A stretch of DNA of 33,755 bases from Planktomarina sp. (GCA_022425445.1 JAKMFM010000237.1:1-33755), one strand, 5' to 3'; shown: positions 16,500 through 24,806, numbered from the stretch's first letter. The notes: generated by a model not told the origin, from the sequence alone. Program-made: numbers and translations.

Positions 16500-17180
16500 T
16501 TAGGCTTGGACCCTTGCCAGTTCTTCCCAAGCCTTATTGATCGCCACCAAACGTGCTTCGGCCAATTTCACCGCTTCGCGCGGAACGCCGCGCGCCACAA
16601 GCTGGTCGGGATGGTTCTTTTTCACGAGTGCCCGCCATGCGGCGCGTATCTGTTCAAAGGTTGCGTCGGTTGAGACGCCCAAAACATCGAAAGGGTCTGC
16701 GGTCGCCCCCTTAACATAGCGGCCTTTGATCACGCGAAAGCACCGTGCTGAAAGGCCAAAAATATCGGCAACCCGGCGCAAAAACGCATCCTCTTGCACA
16801 TGATAAGCCCCATCCACTGTTGCAATGTGAAACAGACCTTCAAGCAAGTCTTCGAGGATATCCATTCTTGCGCCAAACATAGATTTGATTTGCCGCGCAT
16901 AGGTTTCAAACCCGGCCACATCCTGGCGCGCAAGGTTAAACACTTTGGCCGCGCTGCTCTCTTCTGCGGCGGGGATATAAAAAACCTCCCGGAACGCCAC
17001 CACCTCCGCTCGGGTCACGTTGCCATCGGCTTTGGCCATCTTTGCGCTCAATGCAATGACCGCAATTGTAAAGCCGACGGATTTCTCCGGCGGGCTGCGC
17101 AGCTTTTCAAAAACTGCTGAAAGCCCTTCGCCCTTCGCAAGGGCACCAAGCGCAGCAGTGATGCGGGTCCAAATAGACAT
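16500..17180 (-). CDS. TerB/DjlA-like protein with C-terminal J domain
   Basis: A 226-residue soluble protein. Residues about 35-145 form a TerB-type helical bundle: VIALSAKMAKADGNVTRAEV and the second acidic loop ATVDGAYHVQEDAF are its two D-G-x-(V/Y) motifs. Residues about 163-226 are a DnaJ domain (DPFDVLGVSTDATFEQIRAAWRALV) with the essential HPD at 190-192. This resembles the cytoplasmic part of DjlA, but no N-terminal membrane helix is visible. It probably stimulates an Hsp70 ATPase on an unknown client. I chose ATG 17180 (MSIWTRI), where homologues start as I remember them; in-frame starts at 17189 and 17222 exist and no Shine-Dalgarno decides. It follows the VOC gene by 47 bases on the same strand. 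Confidence 0.85.
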   Translation of the reverse strand: MSIWTRITAALGALAKGEGLSAVFEKLRSPPEKSVGFTIAVIALSAKMAKADGNVTRAEVVAFREVFYIPAAEESSAAKVFNLARQDVAGFETYARQIKSMFGARMDILEDLLEGLFHIATVDGAYHVQEDAFLRRVADIFGLSARCFRVIKGRYVKGATADPFDVLGVSTDATFEQIRAAWRALVKKNHPDQLVARGVPREAVKLAEARLVAINKAWEELARVQA

Positions 17181-17227
17181 AGGAGGCATCTTAGGCTCTG
17201 CGCCCGCAGGACGAAAGGGCAAAGCCT

Positions 17228-17842
17228 CTATTTGAGTGTCACCAAACCATGATCCGTTCGAATTTCAGCGGAAATCTGCGCAGGCCCGGTTGAGAAGCGA
17301 ATGCGTTCATCACGGATGAGCTCTGACAAACGGGCTTGCATGTGATGGGCTTGAGGGTGTTGAATTTGCAAGGAGATCAGACGGCAGCCGCTATCGGTCA
17401 AATTCTGGCACGGATGGGCAGGCGGTTGCCATTCAATCAACGCCGGCCCATAGCCCCCAAATGGCAAGTCTCCGGTATCTGATACGGAAATATCCCAAGT
17501 GTAGACATCACGCTCAAGCCGAACGGGCGTACCAAACTCCGGGCCAAGCCGGGCGAGGCTCTCTTGGATATTGTCGGTTGCCAAAATCCAGCTTGCAATG
17601 CGTGGCGGACCAGAAAAGCGGTCCAAGCCAAACCACCGGGGGTAGGCCAAAGACGGTGCCTGTGGATCAACAGCGATGGATTCGAGGTAACATGCCGCGC
17701 CCATGCCCCAAAGATGGTTGTGGGTTGAGAAATGAGGATGCTGACCAGCCGCAAGCGGCGCGACCTTTAAACAGTCTTGAATATAGTTCGTCGCAGCTTG
17801 CCGGGTTTCGCCCGCCACTGCGATGTGATCCAATCTTAACAT
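17228..17842 (-). CDS. VOC-superfamily protein (Glyoxalase_3-like domain) downstream of methylmalonyl-CoA mutase
   Basis: A 204-residue protein beginning LRLDHIAVAG, the first strand of the vicinal-oxygen-chelate fold with a candidate metal ligand His6. FSTHNHLWGMGAACYLESIAVDP (about 38-60) and GYGPALIEWQPPAHP resemble the Glyoxalase_3 family (PF13468), whose members are mostly uncharacterised. Methylmalonyl-CoA epimerase is also a VOC enzyme, but it is shorter (about 135 residues) and its ligand pattern is not obvious here, so I do not call it that. The gene starts 21 bases after the mutase stop with AGGGGAAGGAT in front of its ATG, so it is almost certainly cotranscribed with the mutase. 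The function is unknown. Confidence 0.75.
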   Translation of the reverse strand: MLRLDHIAVAGETRQAATNYIQDCLKVAPLAAGQHPHFSTHNHLWGMGAACYLESIAVDPQAPSLAYPRWFGLDRFSGPPRIASWILATDNIQESLARLGPEFGTPVRLERDVYTWDISVSDTGDLPFGGYGPALIEWQPPAHPCQNLTDSGCRLISLQIQHPQAHHMQARLSELIRDERIRFSTGPAQISAEIRTDHGLVTLK

Positions 17843-17863
17843 ATCCTTCCCCTCTGCCGCGAT

Positions 17864-19990
17864 TTAAGCCCGCGCCTTTCGGATCAAATCCAAAACATTT
17901 TGGGCCGCATCGGGAATATTTGTACCGGGTCCAAAGATCGCCGCAACGCCTGCGGCTTTGAGGAAATCGTAGTCTTGCTGGGGAATCACACCGCCACAGA
18001 CGACAATAATTTCCTGCGCATCTGCTGCCTTCAATGCCTCCACCAATTTGGGCGCTAAGGTTTTGTGACCCGCCGCTTGGCTAGAAATACCCACCACATG
18101 CACGTCATTGTCCACCGCGTCCTGCGCCGCCTCCTCAGGGGTTTGAAACAAGGGTCCGACATCCACATCAAAACCAATATCGGCAAAGGCCGTGGCAATG
18201 ACTTTGGCGCCCCGGTCATGGCCATCTTGCCCCATTTTCACCACGAGCATCCGAGGCTGGCGCCCCTCATCTTTCGCGAATTCTTCCACAGACTTCTGAA
18301 TAGATTCAAAGTTTTCATCGCCCTCATAGGCAGATCCATACACGCCAGCCAATGTCTTCACCTCCGCGCGATGCCGGCCAAATGTGCCCTCCATCGCCAA
18401 TGAAATTTCCCCCACCGTCGCCCGGTGACGTGCCGCTTCAACAGCTGCTTCTAAAAGATTGCCGCCTTCAACACAGCGCCGTCCAAGCTCAAGCAGGGCA
18501 GCATCGCAGGCCAGTTGATCACGGCTTGCGCGGATGGATTGGAGTTTCGCGACCTGCGCTTCGCGCACCTGATTGTTGTCAATATCGCGCACTTCAATGT
18601 CGGGTTGTTTGTCAGCGGTATATTTGTTGACCCCAACAATCACCTCTTCCCCACGATCAATCATCGCCTGACGCCGCGCCGCAGATTCTTCAATTTTCAG
18701 CTTGGGTAGGCCGCTTGCCACGGCTTTGGTCATGCCGCCCATCTGCTCAACCTCTTCGATCAGCGCCCAGGCTTCATCAATAAGATCGGCAGTGAGTTTT
18801 TCCACATAGTAAGAACCGGCCAGCGGATCAACAACATTGGTCACCCCAGTTTCTTCTTGTAAAATAAGCTGGGTGTTGCGGGCGATGCGCGCCGAGGTTT
18901 CCGTTGGCAGGGCAATGGCCTCATCAAAACTGTTGGTATGCAAGGATTGCGTACCGCCCAAAACTGCCGACATCGCCTCAAAAGCCGTGCGCACGATGTT
19001 GTTATATGGATCCTGCTCTTGCAGGCTGACACCCGAGGTTTGGCAATGAGTCCGCAGCATGCTGGATTTGGAGTTTTTGGGCTCAAATTCCGCCATGACC
19101 CGGTGCCATAGCACTCTTGCCGCCCGCAATTTCGCCGCTTCCATAAAGAAATTCATACCGATGGCAAAGAAAAACGACAGCCGCCCGGCAAAGGCATCCA
19201 CATCCATCCCTCGCGCAATCGCTGCGCGCACATATTCACGCCCATCTGCAATGGTATAGGCCAATTCCTGCACCAAATTCGCCCCAGCCTCTTGCATGTG
19301 ATACCCGCTGATCGAAATCGAATTGAATTTCGGCATATCACGGGCGGTAAATTCGATAATATCGGCCACGATACGCATAGAGGCCTCAGGCGGGTAAATA
19401 TAGGTGTTGCGCACCATAAATTCTTTGAGAATGTCATTTTGGATCGTGCCAGACAGAGCCGCGCGGCTGACGCCTTGCTCTTCCCCGGCCACGATGAAAG
19501 CGGCCAAAACAGGGATGACTGCACCATTCATCGTCATGGATACGGAAATCTTATCCAATGGGATGCCATCAAAGAGGATCTTCATATCCTCGACACTGTC
19601 AATCGCGACACCCGCTTTACCCACATCGCCGACGACGCGCGGATGATCGCTGTCATAGCCCCGATGGGTGGCCAAATCGAACGCCACCGAAACCCCTTGC
19701 TGCCCAGCCGCGAGCGCTTGCCGGTAAAACGCATTGGAGTCCTCAGCTGTGGAAAATCCAGCATATTGCCGAATAGTCCAGGGCCGACCTGCATACATAG
19801 TCGCTTTGACACCGCGCGTGTAGGGCTCTTGACCCGGCACGCTGCCTATATGCGCCAAGCCGTCTACGTCCTGAGCCGTATAAAGTGGCTGCACCTTGAT
19901 GCCCTCGAGCGTCTCCCAAGTCAAAGACTCCAATGACTTGCCGCGCAGCTCTTTCTCAGCAATTTCGCTCCAAGATGTCTTATCTGTCAT
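17864..19990 (-). CDS. mcm: Methylmalonyl-CoA mutase (adenosylcobalamin-dependent, single-chain form)
   Basis: A 708-residue mutase that converts (R)-methylmalonyl-CoA to succinyl-CoA, the last step of propionyl-CoA entry to the TCA cycle. The N-terminal TIM-barrel domain shows YAGRPWTIRQYAGFSTAEDSN, DLATHRGYDSDHPRV, SVSMTMNGAVIP and NISGYHM-like SISISGYHMQEAGA. The C-terminal B12-binding domain (about 575-705) has GQDGHDRGAKV with the cobalt-ligating His591, then VVGISSQAAGH and the GGVIP loop. Length is that of homodimeric bacterial enzymes. AAGGAG lies nine bases before the ATG. pccA is upstream on the same strand, with the opposite-strand DUF4174 gene between them. The start region carries TTTGCACTTGCAAG, similar to ScfR operators. 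Confidence 0.95.
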   Translation of the reverse strand: MTDKTSWSEIAEKELRGKSLESLTWETLEGIKVQPLYTAQDVDGLAHIGSVPGQEPYTRGVKATMYAGRPWTIRQYAGFSTAEDSNAFYRQALAAGQQGVSVAFDLATHRGYDSDHPRVVGDVGKAGVAIDSVEDMKILFDGIPLDKISVSMTMNGAVIPVLAAFIVAGEEQGVSRAALSGTIQNDILKEFMVRNTYIYPPEASMRIVADIIEFTARDMPKFNSISISGYHMQEAGANLVQELAYTIADGREYVRAAIARGMDVDAFAGRLSFFFAIGMNFFMEAAKLRAARVLWHRVMAEFEPKNSKSSMLRTHCQTSGVSLQEQDPYNNIVRTAFEAMSAVLGGTQSLHTNSFDEAIALPTETSARIARNTQLILQEETGVTNVVDPLAGSYYVEKLTADLIDEAWALIEEVEQMGGMTKAVASGLPKLKIEESAARRQAMIDRGEEVIVGVNKYTADKQPDIEVRDIDNNQVREAQVAKLQSIRASRDQLACDAALLELGRRCVEGGNLLEAAVEAARHRATVGEISLAMEGTFGRHRAEVKTLAGVYGSAYEGDENFESIQKSVEEFAKDEGRQPRMLVVKMGQDGHDRGAKVIATAFADIGFDVDVGPLFQTPEEAAQDAVDNDVHVVGISSQAAGHKTLAPKLVEALKAADAQEIIVVCGGVIPQQDYDFLKAAGVAAIFGPGTNIPDAAQNVLDLIRKARA

Positions 19991-20051
19991 TCTCCGCGCT
20001 CCTTGTCCTACGGGTCGATATTCCCCGGTATTTTTTGTTCAACCCCTTCGC

Positions 20052-20066
20052 TTGCAAGTGCAAAGG
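20052..20066. promoter_or_regulatory. Possible PccR-type half-sites in the mcm/DUF4174 divergent promoter region
   Basis: CTTGCAAG (20052-20059) is an eight-base palindrome directly followed by TGCAAAG (20060-20066). Read on the mcm strand this is CTTTGCACTTGCAAG. The TTGCA half-sites resemble the TTTGCAAA elements near pccB and pccR. Spacing differs from those, so this is a weak candidate. Confidence 0.3.
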
Positions 20067-20094
20067 CCCTATATAAAGCCTTGAAGGAGATATC

Positions 20095-20541
20095 ATGTTT
20101 AAAAGAGTGTTCCATTTGTGGCTCGGGATTCTGGCCATCACCCCACCAGTCTTGGCAGGGGAGACCTTAGACATTTGGCGCTCCGATCCGACCCATATTT
20201 TCGACGCCAAAGAGGTCGAGCTATCAGATGTCATCTGGGTGGCGCGGCCATGGGTGGTTTTTGCCGATAGCCCGCTGGACCCCACTTTCGCCCAGCAAAT
20301 GGCATTTTTGCAGGCCGAAATAGCTGTTTTGCAGGACCGAGACGTCATGATCGTGGTCGACACCGACCCAAGTGCCAAATCCGCCCTGCGCAAAACCTTG
20401 CACCCCAAAGGCTTCAATTGGGTATTAATTGGCAAGGATGGGAAAATCAAACTGCGCAAACCCTTTGCTTGGGACATGCGGGAGTTGAGCCGAGTGATCG
20501 ACAAAATGCCCATCCGGCAGCGCGAGATGCGCAAGCCCTGA
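20095..20541 (+). CDS. Exported DUF4174-domain protein
   Basis: A 148-residue protein with a Sec signal peptide: MFKRVFHLWLGILAITPPVLAG, with cleavage likely after VLA at residues 19-21. The mature part has the DUF4174 pattern: RPWVVFADSPLDPTF, then QMAFLQAEIAVLQDRDVMIVVDTDP, and NWVLIGKDGKIKLRKPFAWDM near the end. This recalls a thioredoxin-like fold without a CxxC motif. No biochemical function is established to my knowledge. A very strong AAGGAGATATC precedes the ATG. It lies on the opposite strand between mcm (divergent, 104 bases) and pccA (convergent, 67 bases), interrupting an otherwise minus-strand pathway cluster. A periplasmic location is inferred. Confidence 0.85.
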   Translation: MFKRVFHLWLGILAITPPVLAGETLDIWRSDPTHIFDAKEVELSDVIWVARPWVVFADSPLDPTFAQQMAFLQAEIAVLQDRDVMIVVDTDPSAKSALRKTLHPKGFNWVLIGKDGKIKLRKPFAWDMRELSRVIDKMPIRQREMRKP

Positions 20542-20608
20542 GCCCCTCCGCAATGCTTGGAGAGACCCAAGACGGGCCGCAACAGCTGCGGGCTAGAGAC
20601 CTTCAAGC

Positions 20609-22606
20609 TCACTCAAACTCCATGATGATCGCATCCACGGCCAGGCTGTCGCCCGGCGCCGCATGAATCTTGCTGACCACAGCTTTCTTCTCGGCCCGCA
20701 ATATATTTTCCATTTTCATCGCCTCAACCGTGCAGAGCGTTTGCCCCTCTTGCACCTCATCGCCGACCGCCACATCAACTTTGACGATCAAGCCCGGCAT
20801 GGGGCAGAGCAATAATTTAGAGGTATCCGGCGCAACTTTCTCAATCATCAATTGGGCCAGCTCCGCCTGACGCGGACTGCGCACGGTCACGCGCATATCA
20901 GCTCCGCGGAATCGAATGCGATACCCGCTGGTGCATTTCTCAACCTTTAGCGCGATATCAACGCCATCGACATTCATCAAAGCCAGAGGCTTGCCCGGTG
21001 TCCAATCACTGGCCACCCTGTGGCTGCCGCTTTCAAAGTGGACTGTAGATCCATTGGGATCTGCTGCAATGGTCACGGGAAACTCATGGCCCTGAATACC
21101 AACAACCCAATCATCCCGCACCCGGCGCTCGTGATTGTCCATGCGCCCAGAGACTTTCGTGCGGCGAATTTCACCTAAACGATACATCGCCGCCGCGCAG
21201 GCGCCGACTATTTTAAGCGTCTCTTCTGGCAGATCGACCCCATGAAACCCGTCTGGATATTCCTCCTCAATAAATGCCGTTGTGATATTCCCGGCACAAA
21301 ATTTCGGGTGATCCATAACCGCAGATAGGAAAGGAATGTTATGGCCAATGCCCTCTACCTCAAAGGCGTCCAGCGCATTGCGCATCTGCGCGATGGCCGC
21401 CAGACGGTCTGGTGCCCAGGTGCACAGCTTGGCAATCATCGGATCGTAGAACATGGAAATTTCTCCACCCTCATAAACACCCGTGTCATTGCGTACCGCA
21501 GCGGTCGCGCTGCGGCTCTCAGCCGGCGGGCGATATCGTGTCAGACGACCAATTGAGGGCAAAAATCCCCGATAAGGGTCTTCCGCATAGAGGCGGCTTT
21601 CCAATGCCCAACCATTAATTTTCACATCCTCTTGGCGAATGGAGAGCGCCTCACCATTGGCAACGCGGATCATCTGCTCCACCAGATCCACCCCAGTGAT
21701 CAACTCAGTCACAGGGTGCTCGACCTGCAAGCGGGTATTCATTTCAAGGAAATAGAAGTTCTGCGCGCTGTCGACGATAAATTCCACCGTGCCTGCACTG
21801 GTATAGCCCACCGCTTGCGCCAATGCACAAGATTGCGCGCCCATCGCCTGGCGCACTTCCGGCGTGAGAAAGGGGCTCGGAGCCTCTTCAATCACTTTTT
21901 GGTTGCGCCTTTGAATGGAACATTCGCGCTCATTTAAATAGATGCAATTGCCATGACCATCTGCCAAAACTTGAATTTCGATATGCCGGGGTTGTGTGAC
22001 AAATTTTTCTATGAAAATTCGGTCATCACCAAAGCTGCTGGCAGCTTCATTCTTGCTCGATTGGAAGCCCTCGCGCGCCTCCGCATCATTCCATGCGATG
22101 CGCATGCCCTTGCCACCCCCGCCAGCACTGGCCTTGAGCATCACCGGATATCCAACCTCTTGCGCGATTTTCACCGCTTCATCCGCATCCGCAATCAGAC
22201 CCATATACCCCGGAACTGTGCTGACGCCGGCTTCTTTGGCTAACTTCTTTGAGGTGATCTTATCGCCCATGCTTTCAATCGCAGAGGCAGGGGGGCCGAT
22301 GAATGCGACCCCTTCAGCTTCCAAGGCCTCAGCAAACAGTCGATTTTCCGACAAAAACCCATAGCCAGGATGCACCGCCTGTGCCCCAGTTTGCCGTATC
22401 GCATCCATGACTTTTTCAATCACGATGTAAGACTGATTCGCAGGCGAAGGACCGATATGCACCGCCTCATCGGCCATTTTCACATGCAGCGCCTGAGCGT
22501 CCGCATCGGAGTATATCGCCACGGTTTTGATCCCCATCGCCTTGGCAGTTTTGATCACACGGCAGGCAATCTCGCCCCGGTTGGCAATTAATATCTTATC
22601 AAACAT
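20609..22606 (-). CDS. pccA: Propionyl-CoA carboxylase alpha subunit (biotin carboxylase + BCCP)
   Basis: A 665-residue alpha chain. The biotin carboxylase domain (1 to about 450) begins MFDKILIANRGEIACRVI and contains HPGYGFLSEN, the ATP-grasp loop KASAGGGGKGMRIAWN, FLEMNTRLQVEHPVTE and the catalytic Arg/Glu region. A BT-type linker domain follows, then a biotinyl domain whose lysine is Lys631 in VEAMKMENI, 34 residues from the C-terminus. It carboxylates biotin and, with PccB, converts propionyl-CoA to methylmalonyl-CoA. The BT domain and the cluster with pccB, mcm and pccR favour propionyl- over acetyl- or 3-methylcrotonyl-CoA. AGAAGGA precedes the ATG. A Rho-independent terminator 48 bases upstream separates it from the upstream gene. 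Confidence 0.94.
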   Translation of the reverse strand: MFDKILIANRGEIACRVIKTAKAMGIKTVAIYSDADAQALHVKMADEAVHIGPSPANQSYIVIEKVMDAIRQTGAQAVHPGYGFLSENRLFAEALEAEGVAFIGPPASAIESMGDKITSKKLAKEAGVSTVPGYMGLIADADEAVKIAQEVGYPVMLKASAGGGGKGMRIAWNDAEAREGFQSSKNEAASSFGDDRIFIEKFVTQPRHIEIQVLADGHGNCIYLNERECSIQRRNQKVIEEAPSPFLTPEVRQAMGAQSCALAQAVGYTSAGTVEFIVDSAQNFYFLEMNTRLQVEHPVTELITGVDLVEQMIRVANGEALSIRQEDVKINGWALESRLYAEDPYRGFLPSIGRLTRYRPPAESRSATAAVRNDTGVYEGGEISMFYDPMIAKLCTWAPDRLAAIAQMRNALDAFEVEGIGHNIPFLSAVMDHPKFCAGNITTAFIEEEYPDGFHGVDLPEETLKIVGACAAAMYRLGEIRRTKVSGRMDNHERRVRDDWVVGIQGHEFPVTIAADPNGSTVHFESGSHRVASDWTPGKPLALMNVDGVDIALKVEKCTSGYRIRFRGADMRVTVRSPRQAELAQLMIEKVAPDTSKLLLCPMPGLIVKVDVAVGDEVQEGQTLCTVEAMKMENILRAEKKAVVSKIHAAPGDSLAVDAIIMEFE

Positions 22607-22654
22607 TGAGGAATCCTTCTCGGCGCGCGCAACTCAATGCATAAGAGCTGCGCG

Positions 22655-22692
22655 AAAAAAAGAACCGGCGCTGGCCAAAGCCAGAACCGGTT
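22655..22692 (-). terminator. Intrinsic terminator upstream of pccA
   Basis: On the minus strand AACCGGTTCTGGC (22692-22680) pairs with GCCAGCGCCGGTT (22675-22663) around a four-base loop. The stem is 11 of 13 pairs with a two-base internal mismatch, and seven T residues (22661-22655) follow one base later. It lies 164 bases after the stop of the 119-residue gene and 48 bases before the pccA start. It may end the pccB transcript, end a small RNA, or act as an attenuator for pccA. Confidence 0.7.
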
Positions 22693-22855
22693 AAGGAAAG
22701 AAAGGGTCGATATGTTTTCAAAACCAATGCAAAGGATTTTGAAACGTTCACACCCAAGTTATGACGCGCGCAGCTGCCTAGGCCAAGGGCAGAGGCTGCT
22801 CTGGCCACGCACTGGGCACAAAGCCGCGCAAAACACCCTATGAGACCCGGCAAGT

Positions 22856-23215
22856 TCACGCCGACCACCCTTCAATGAAAATTTGCGGAAAGCTCGCTTG
22901 CGCTTTTTTCAGGTCCACACGCAGCAACGCCACATAGGATTCGGGATCAAAGTCATCCTGTGCGGGAACCACTTCGCGCTCAAACAGCCAGGACAGACGC
23001 CCCCCATCAAGATTGCCGCGCTCAAATGGCTCCTCACCAAAATATTCAATCAATGCCCGCAAAAATGCCTCATCCGCCCTGCGATCGGGGGGACGGCGGT
23101 CGGCATAGCGCTCGCGCCTGATGATTTTTGTCGCCCCATTCTTGCTGGCGCGCCGTATGGTAAATTGCGCATCCGTGCCGGGCAGACGGCCGGGAAACCC
23201 ACGATGTTTTTCCAT
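22856..23215 (-). CDS. Conserved-looking hypothetical protein between pccB and pccA
   Basis: A 119-residue soluble protein I do not recognise. There is no signal peptide, membrane helix or cysteine motif. The N-terminal half is strongly basic (ASKNGATKIIRRERYADRR, about 23-41). The C-terminal half is acidic and predicted helical: ADEAFLRALIEYFGEEPFER, then a GGRLSWLFEREVVPAQDDFDP segment. It starts 18 bases after pccB on the same strand, so it is almost certainly cotranscribed with it. A role in carboxylase assembly or regulation is only a suggestion from position. Codon use looks like that of its neighbours, and the reading frame is complete. Confidence 0.75.
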   Translation of the reverse strand: MEKHRGFPGRLPGTDAQFTIRRASKNGATKIIRRERYADRRPPDRRADEAFLRALIEYFGEEPFERGNLDGGRLSWLFEREVVPAQDDFDPESYVALLRVDLKKAQASFPQIFIEGWSA

Positions 23216-23233
23216 TAGTGGCTCTCTTCGACG

Positions 23234-24766
23234 TTACAGTGGAATATTATCATGTTTTTTCCACGGGTTTTTCAGAGATTTACCCCGCAAGCTGGCAAAT
23301 GCTCTGCACACCCGGCGACGGGTCGAAGCGGGAATAATCACCTCGTCGATAAAACCTTTTTCAGCTGCAACGAAAGGATTGGCAAAGCGGTCCTCATAGT
23401 CTTTCGTATGCTGCGCAATCTTCTCAGCATCACCAAGATCGGCGCGGTGGATGATCTCTGTCGCCCCCTTGGCGCCCATCACAGCGATCTCCGCTGTCGG
23501 CCAAGCGTAGTTGAAATCCCCGCGCAGATGTTTGGAGGCCATCACGTCATAGGCGCCGCCATAGGCTTTGCGCGTTATGACCGTCACTTTTGGCACCGTC
23601 GCCTCGCCATAGGCAAACAAGAGTTTGGCCCCGTGCTTAATCACGCCGCCATATTCCTGCCCTGTTCCAGGCAGAAACCCAGGCACGTCCACGAGGGTGA
23701 GGATTGGAATTTCGAAAGCATCACAAAACCGCACAAAACGCGCGGCCTTGCGGCTGGCGTCAATATCCAAACAACCGGCCAAAACTGTCGGCTGATTGGC
23801 CACAACGCCAACGGTGGAGCCTTCCATACGGATAAAACCGGTGAGGATGTTTTTGGCAAATTCCTCTTGGATCTCATAAAAGTCACTTTCATCAGCGATT
23901 TTATGGATCAGCTCTTTCATATCGTAAGGCTGGTTCGGATTGGCCGGAATCAATGTGTCCAAACTGTGATCCACGCGCAGCGGATCGTCAAAAAACGGCC
24001 GGACAGGTGATTTCTGCCGGTTGTTGAGCGGCAAAAAATCGACCAAGCGACGAACTTCGGTCAGTGCCTCAACGTCATTGTCAAAGGCACCGTCCGCCAC
24101 GGAGGATTTCCGCGTATGCGTCACAGCTCCGCCCAGCTCTTCGGCCGTCACCACCTCATTGGTCACAGTTTTGACCACATCAGGACCGGTCACAAACATA
24201 TAGCTGCTATCTTTAACCATGAAGATGAAATCGGTCATCGCGGGCGAATAGACCGCACCGCCGGCACAGGGGCCCATGATCACGCTGATCTGCGGCACCA
24301 CGCCAGAAGCCATGACATTGCGCTGAAACACCTCGGCGTAACCGGCCAAGGAGGCGACGCCCTCTTGAATCCGTGCACCGCCAGAATCATTCAATCCAAT
24401 GACCGGTGCACCATTTTGCATCGCCATATCCATAATCTTGCAGATTTTCTCCGCATGGGTTTCGGACAATGAGCCCCCAAAGACGGTGAAATCTTGGCTA
24501 TAGACATAGACCATCCGCCCATTGACCGTGCCCCAACCCGTGACCACGCCATCACCGGGAAAGGTTTGCTCTTGCATGCCGAAATCCACACAACGGTGGG
24601 CTTTAAACATATCAAATTCTTCAAAGCTGCCCTCATCGAGCAGCAAATCAATCCGTTCGCGCGCGGTGAGTTTTCCCTTTGCGTGCTGCGCATCAATCCG
24701 GCGCTGACCACCGCCCATCCGGGCAATGTCACGCCGATTTTGTAATTCGTTCAAAATATTCGTCAT
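23234..24766 (-). CDS. pccB: Propionyl-CoA carboxylase beta subunit (carboxyltransferase)
   Basis: A 510-residue biotin-dependent acyl-CoA carboxyltransferase that moves the carboxyl group from biotin on PccA to propionyl-CoA. It has two crotonase-like halves. The N-terminal half contains HAKGKLTARERIDLLLDEGSFEE in outline, GDGVVTGWGTV, FTVFGGSLSE and the oxyanion segment IGLNDSGGARIQEG, then IMGPCAGGAVYSPA. The C-terminal half has CLDIDASRKAARFVRFCDAF (outline), VDVPGFLPGTGQE, HGAKLLFAYGEATVPK and TRKAYGGAYDVM. ATG 24766 (MTNILNE) gives the usual length and has AGAGGAT before it; the frame runs open to 25057 but the extra 97 residues are unlike the family and overlap the MFS gene on the other strand. 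It is divergent from the MFS-pccR pair across a region with TTTGCAAA palindromes. Confidence 0.95.
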   Translation of the reverse strand: MTNILNELQNRRDIARMGGGQRRIDAQHAKGKLTARERIDLLLDEGSFEEFDMFKAHRCVDFGMQEQTFPGDGVVTGWGTVNGRMVYVYSQDFTVFGGSLSETHAEKICKIMDMAMQNGAPVIGLNDSGGARIQEGVASLAGYAEVFQRNVMASGVVPQISVIMGPCAGGAVYSPAMTDFIFMVKDSSYMFVTGPDVVKTVTNEVVTAEELGGAVTHTRKSSVADGAFDNDVEALTEVRRLVDFLPLNNRQKSPVRPFFDDPLRVDHSLDTLIPANPNQPYDMKELIHKIADESDFYEIQEEFAKNILTGFIRMEGSTVGVVANQPTVLAGCLDIDASRKAARFVRFCDAFEIPILTLVDVPGFLPGTGQEYGGVIKHGAKLLFAYGEATVPKVTVITRKAYGGAYDVMASKHLRGDFNYAWPTAEIAVMGAKGATEIIHRADLGDAEKIAQHTKDYEDRFANPFVAAEKGFIDEVIIPASTRRRVCRAFASLRGKSLKNPWKKHDNIPL

Positions 24767-24791
24767 GGCAGATCCTCTTTGTGAGACCATA

Positions 24792-24806
24792 GCCTGCCAT
24801 GCAGGC
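24792..24806 (-). promoter_or_regulatory. Short hairpin in the pccB leader
   Basis: GCCTGC and GCAGGC form a perfect six-pair stem with a three-base loop, ending about 25 bases before the pccB start codon and just upstream of its Shine-Dalgarno. It could influence mRNA stability or translation. There is no T tract, so it is not a terminator. Confidence 0.3.

Noticed and set aside
16482..16511. GTCCAAG/CTTGGAC inverted repeat between ppx and the J-domain gene
   Set aside because: The loop is 16 bases and there is no T tract on either strand, so a terminator is not supported.
19292..19936. Plus-strand frame of 214 codons antisense to mcm
   Set aside because: It is composition-driven with no known domain and no plausible ribosome site; mcm is certain.
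20542..20608. Small hairpins between the DUF4174 gene and pccA
   Set aside because: Stems are only five to six pairs and lack T tracts.
22599..22868. 89-codon minus-strand frame before pccA
   Set aside because: It crosses the terminator and overlaps both neighbours in other frames; the protein has no recognisable features.
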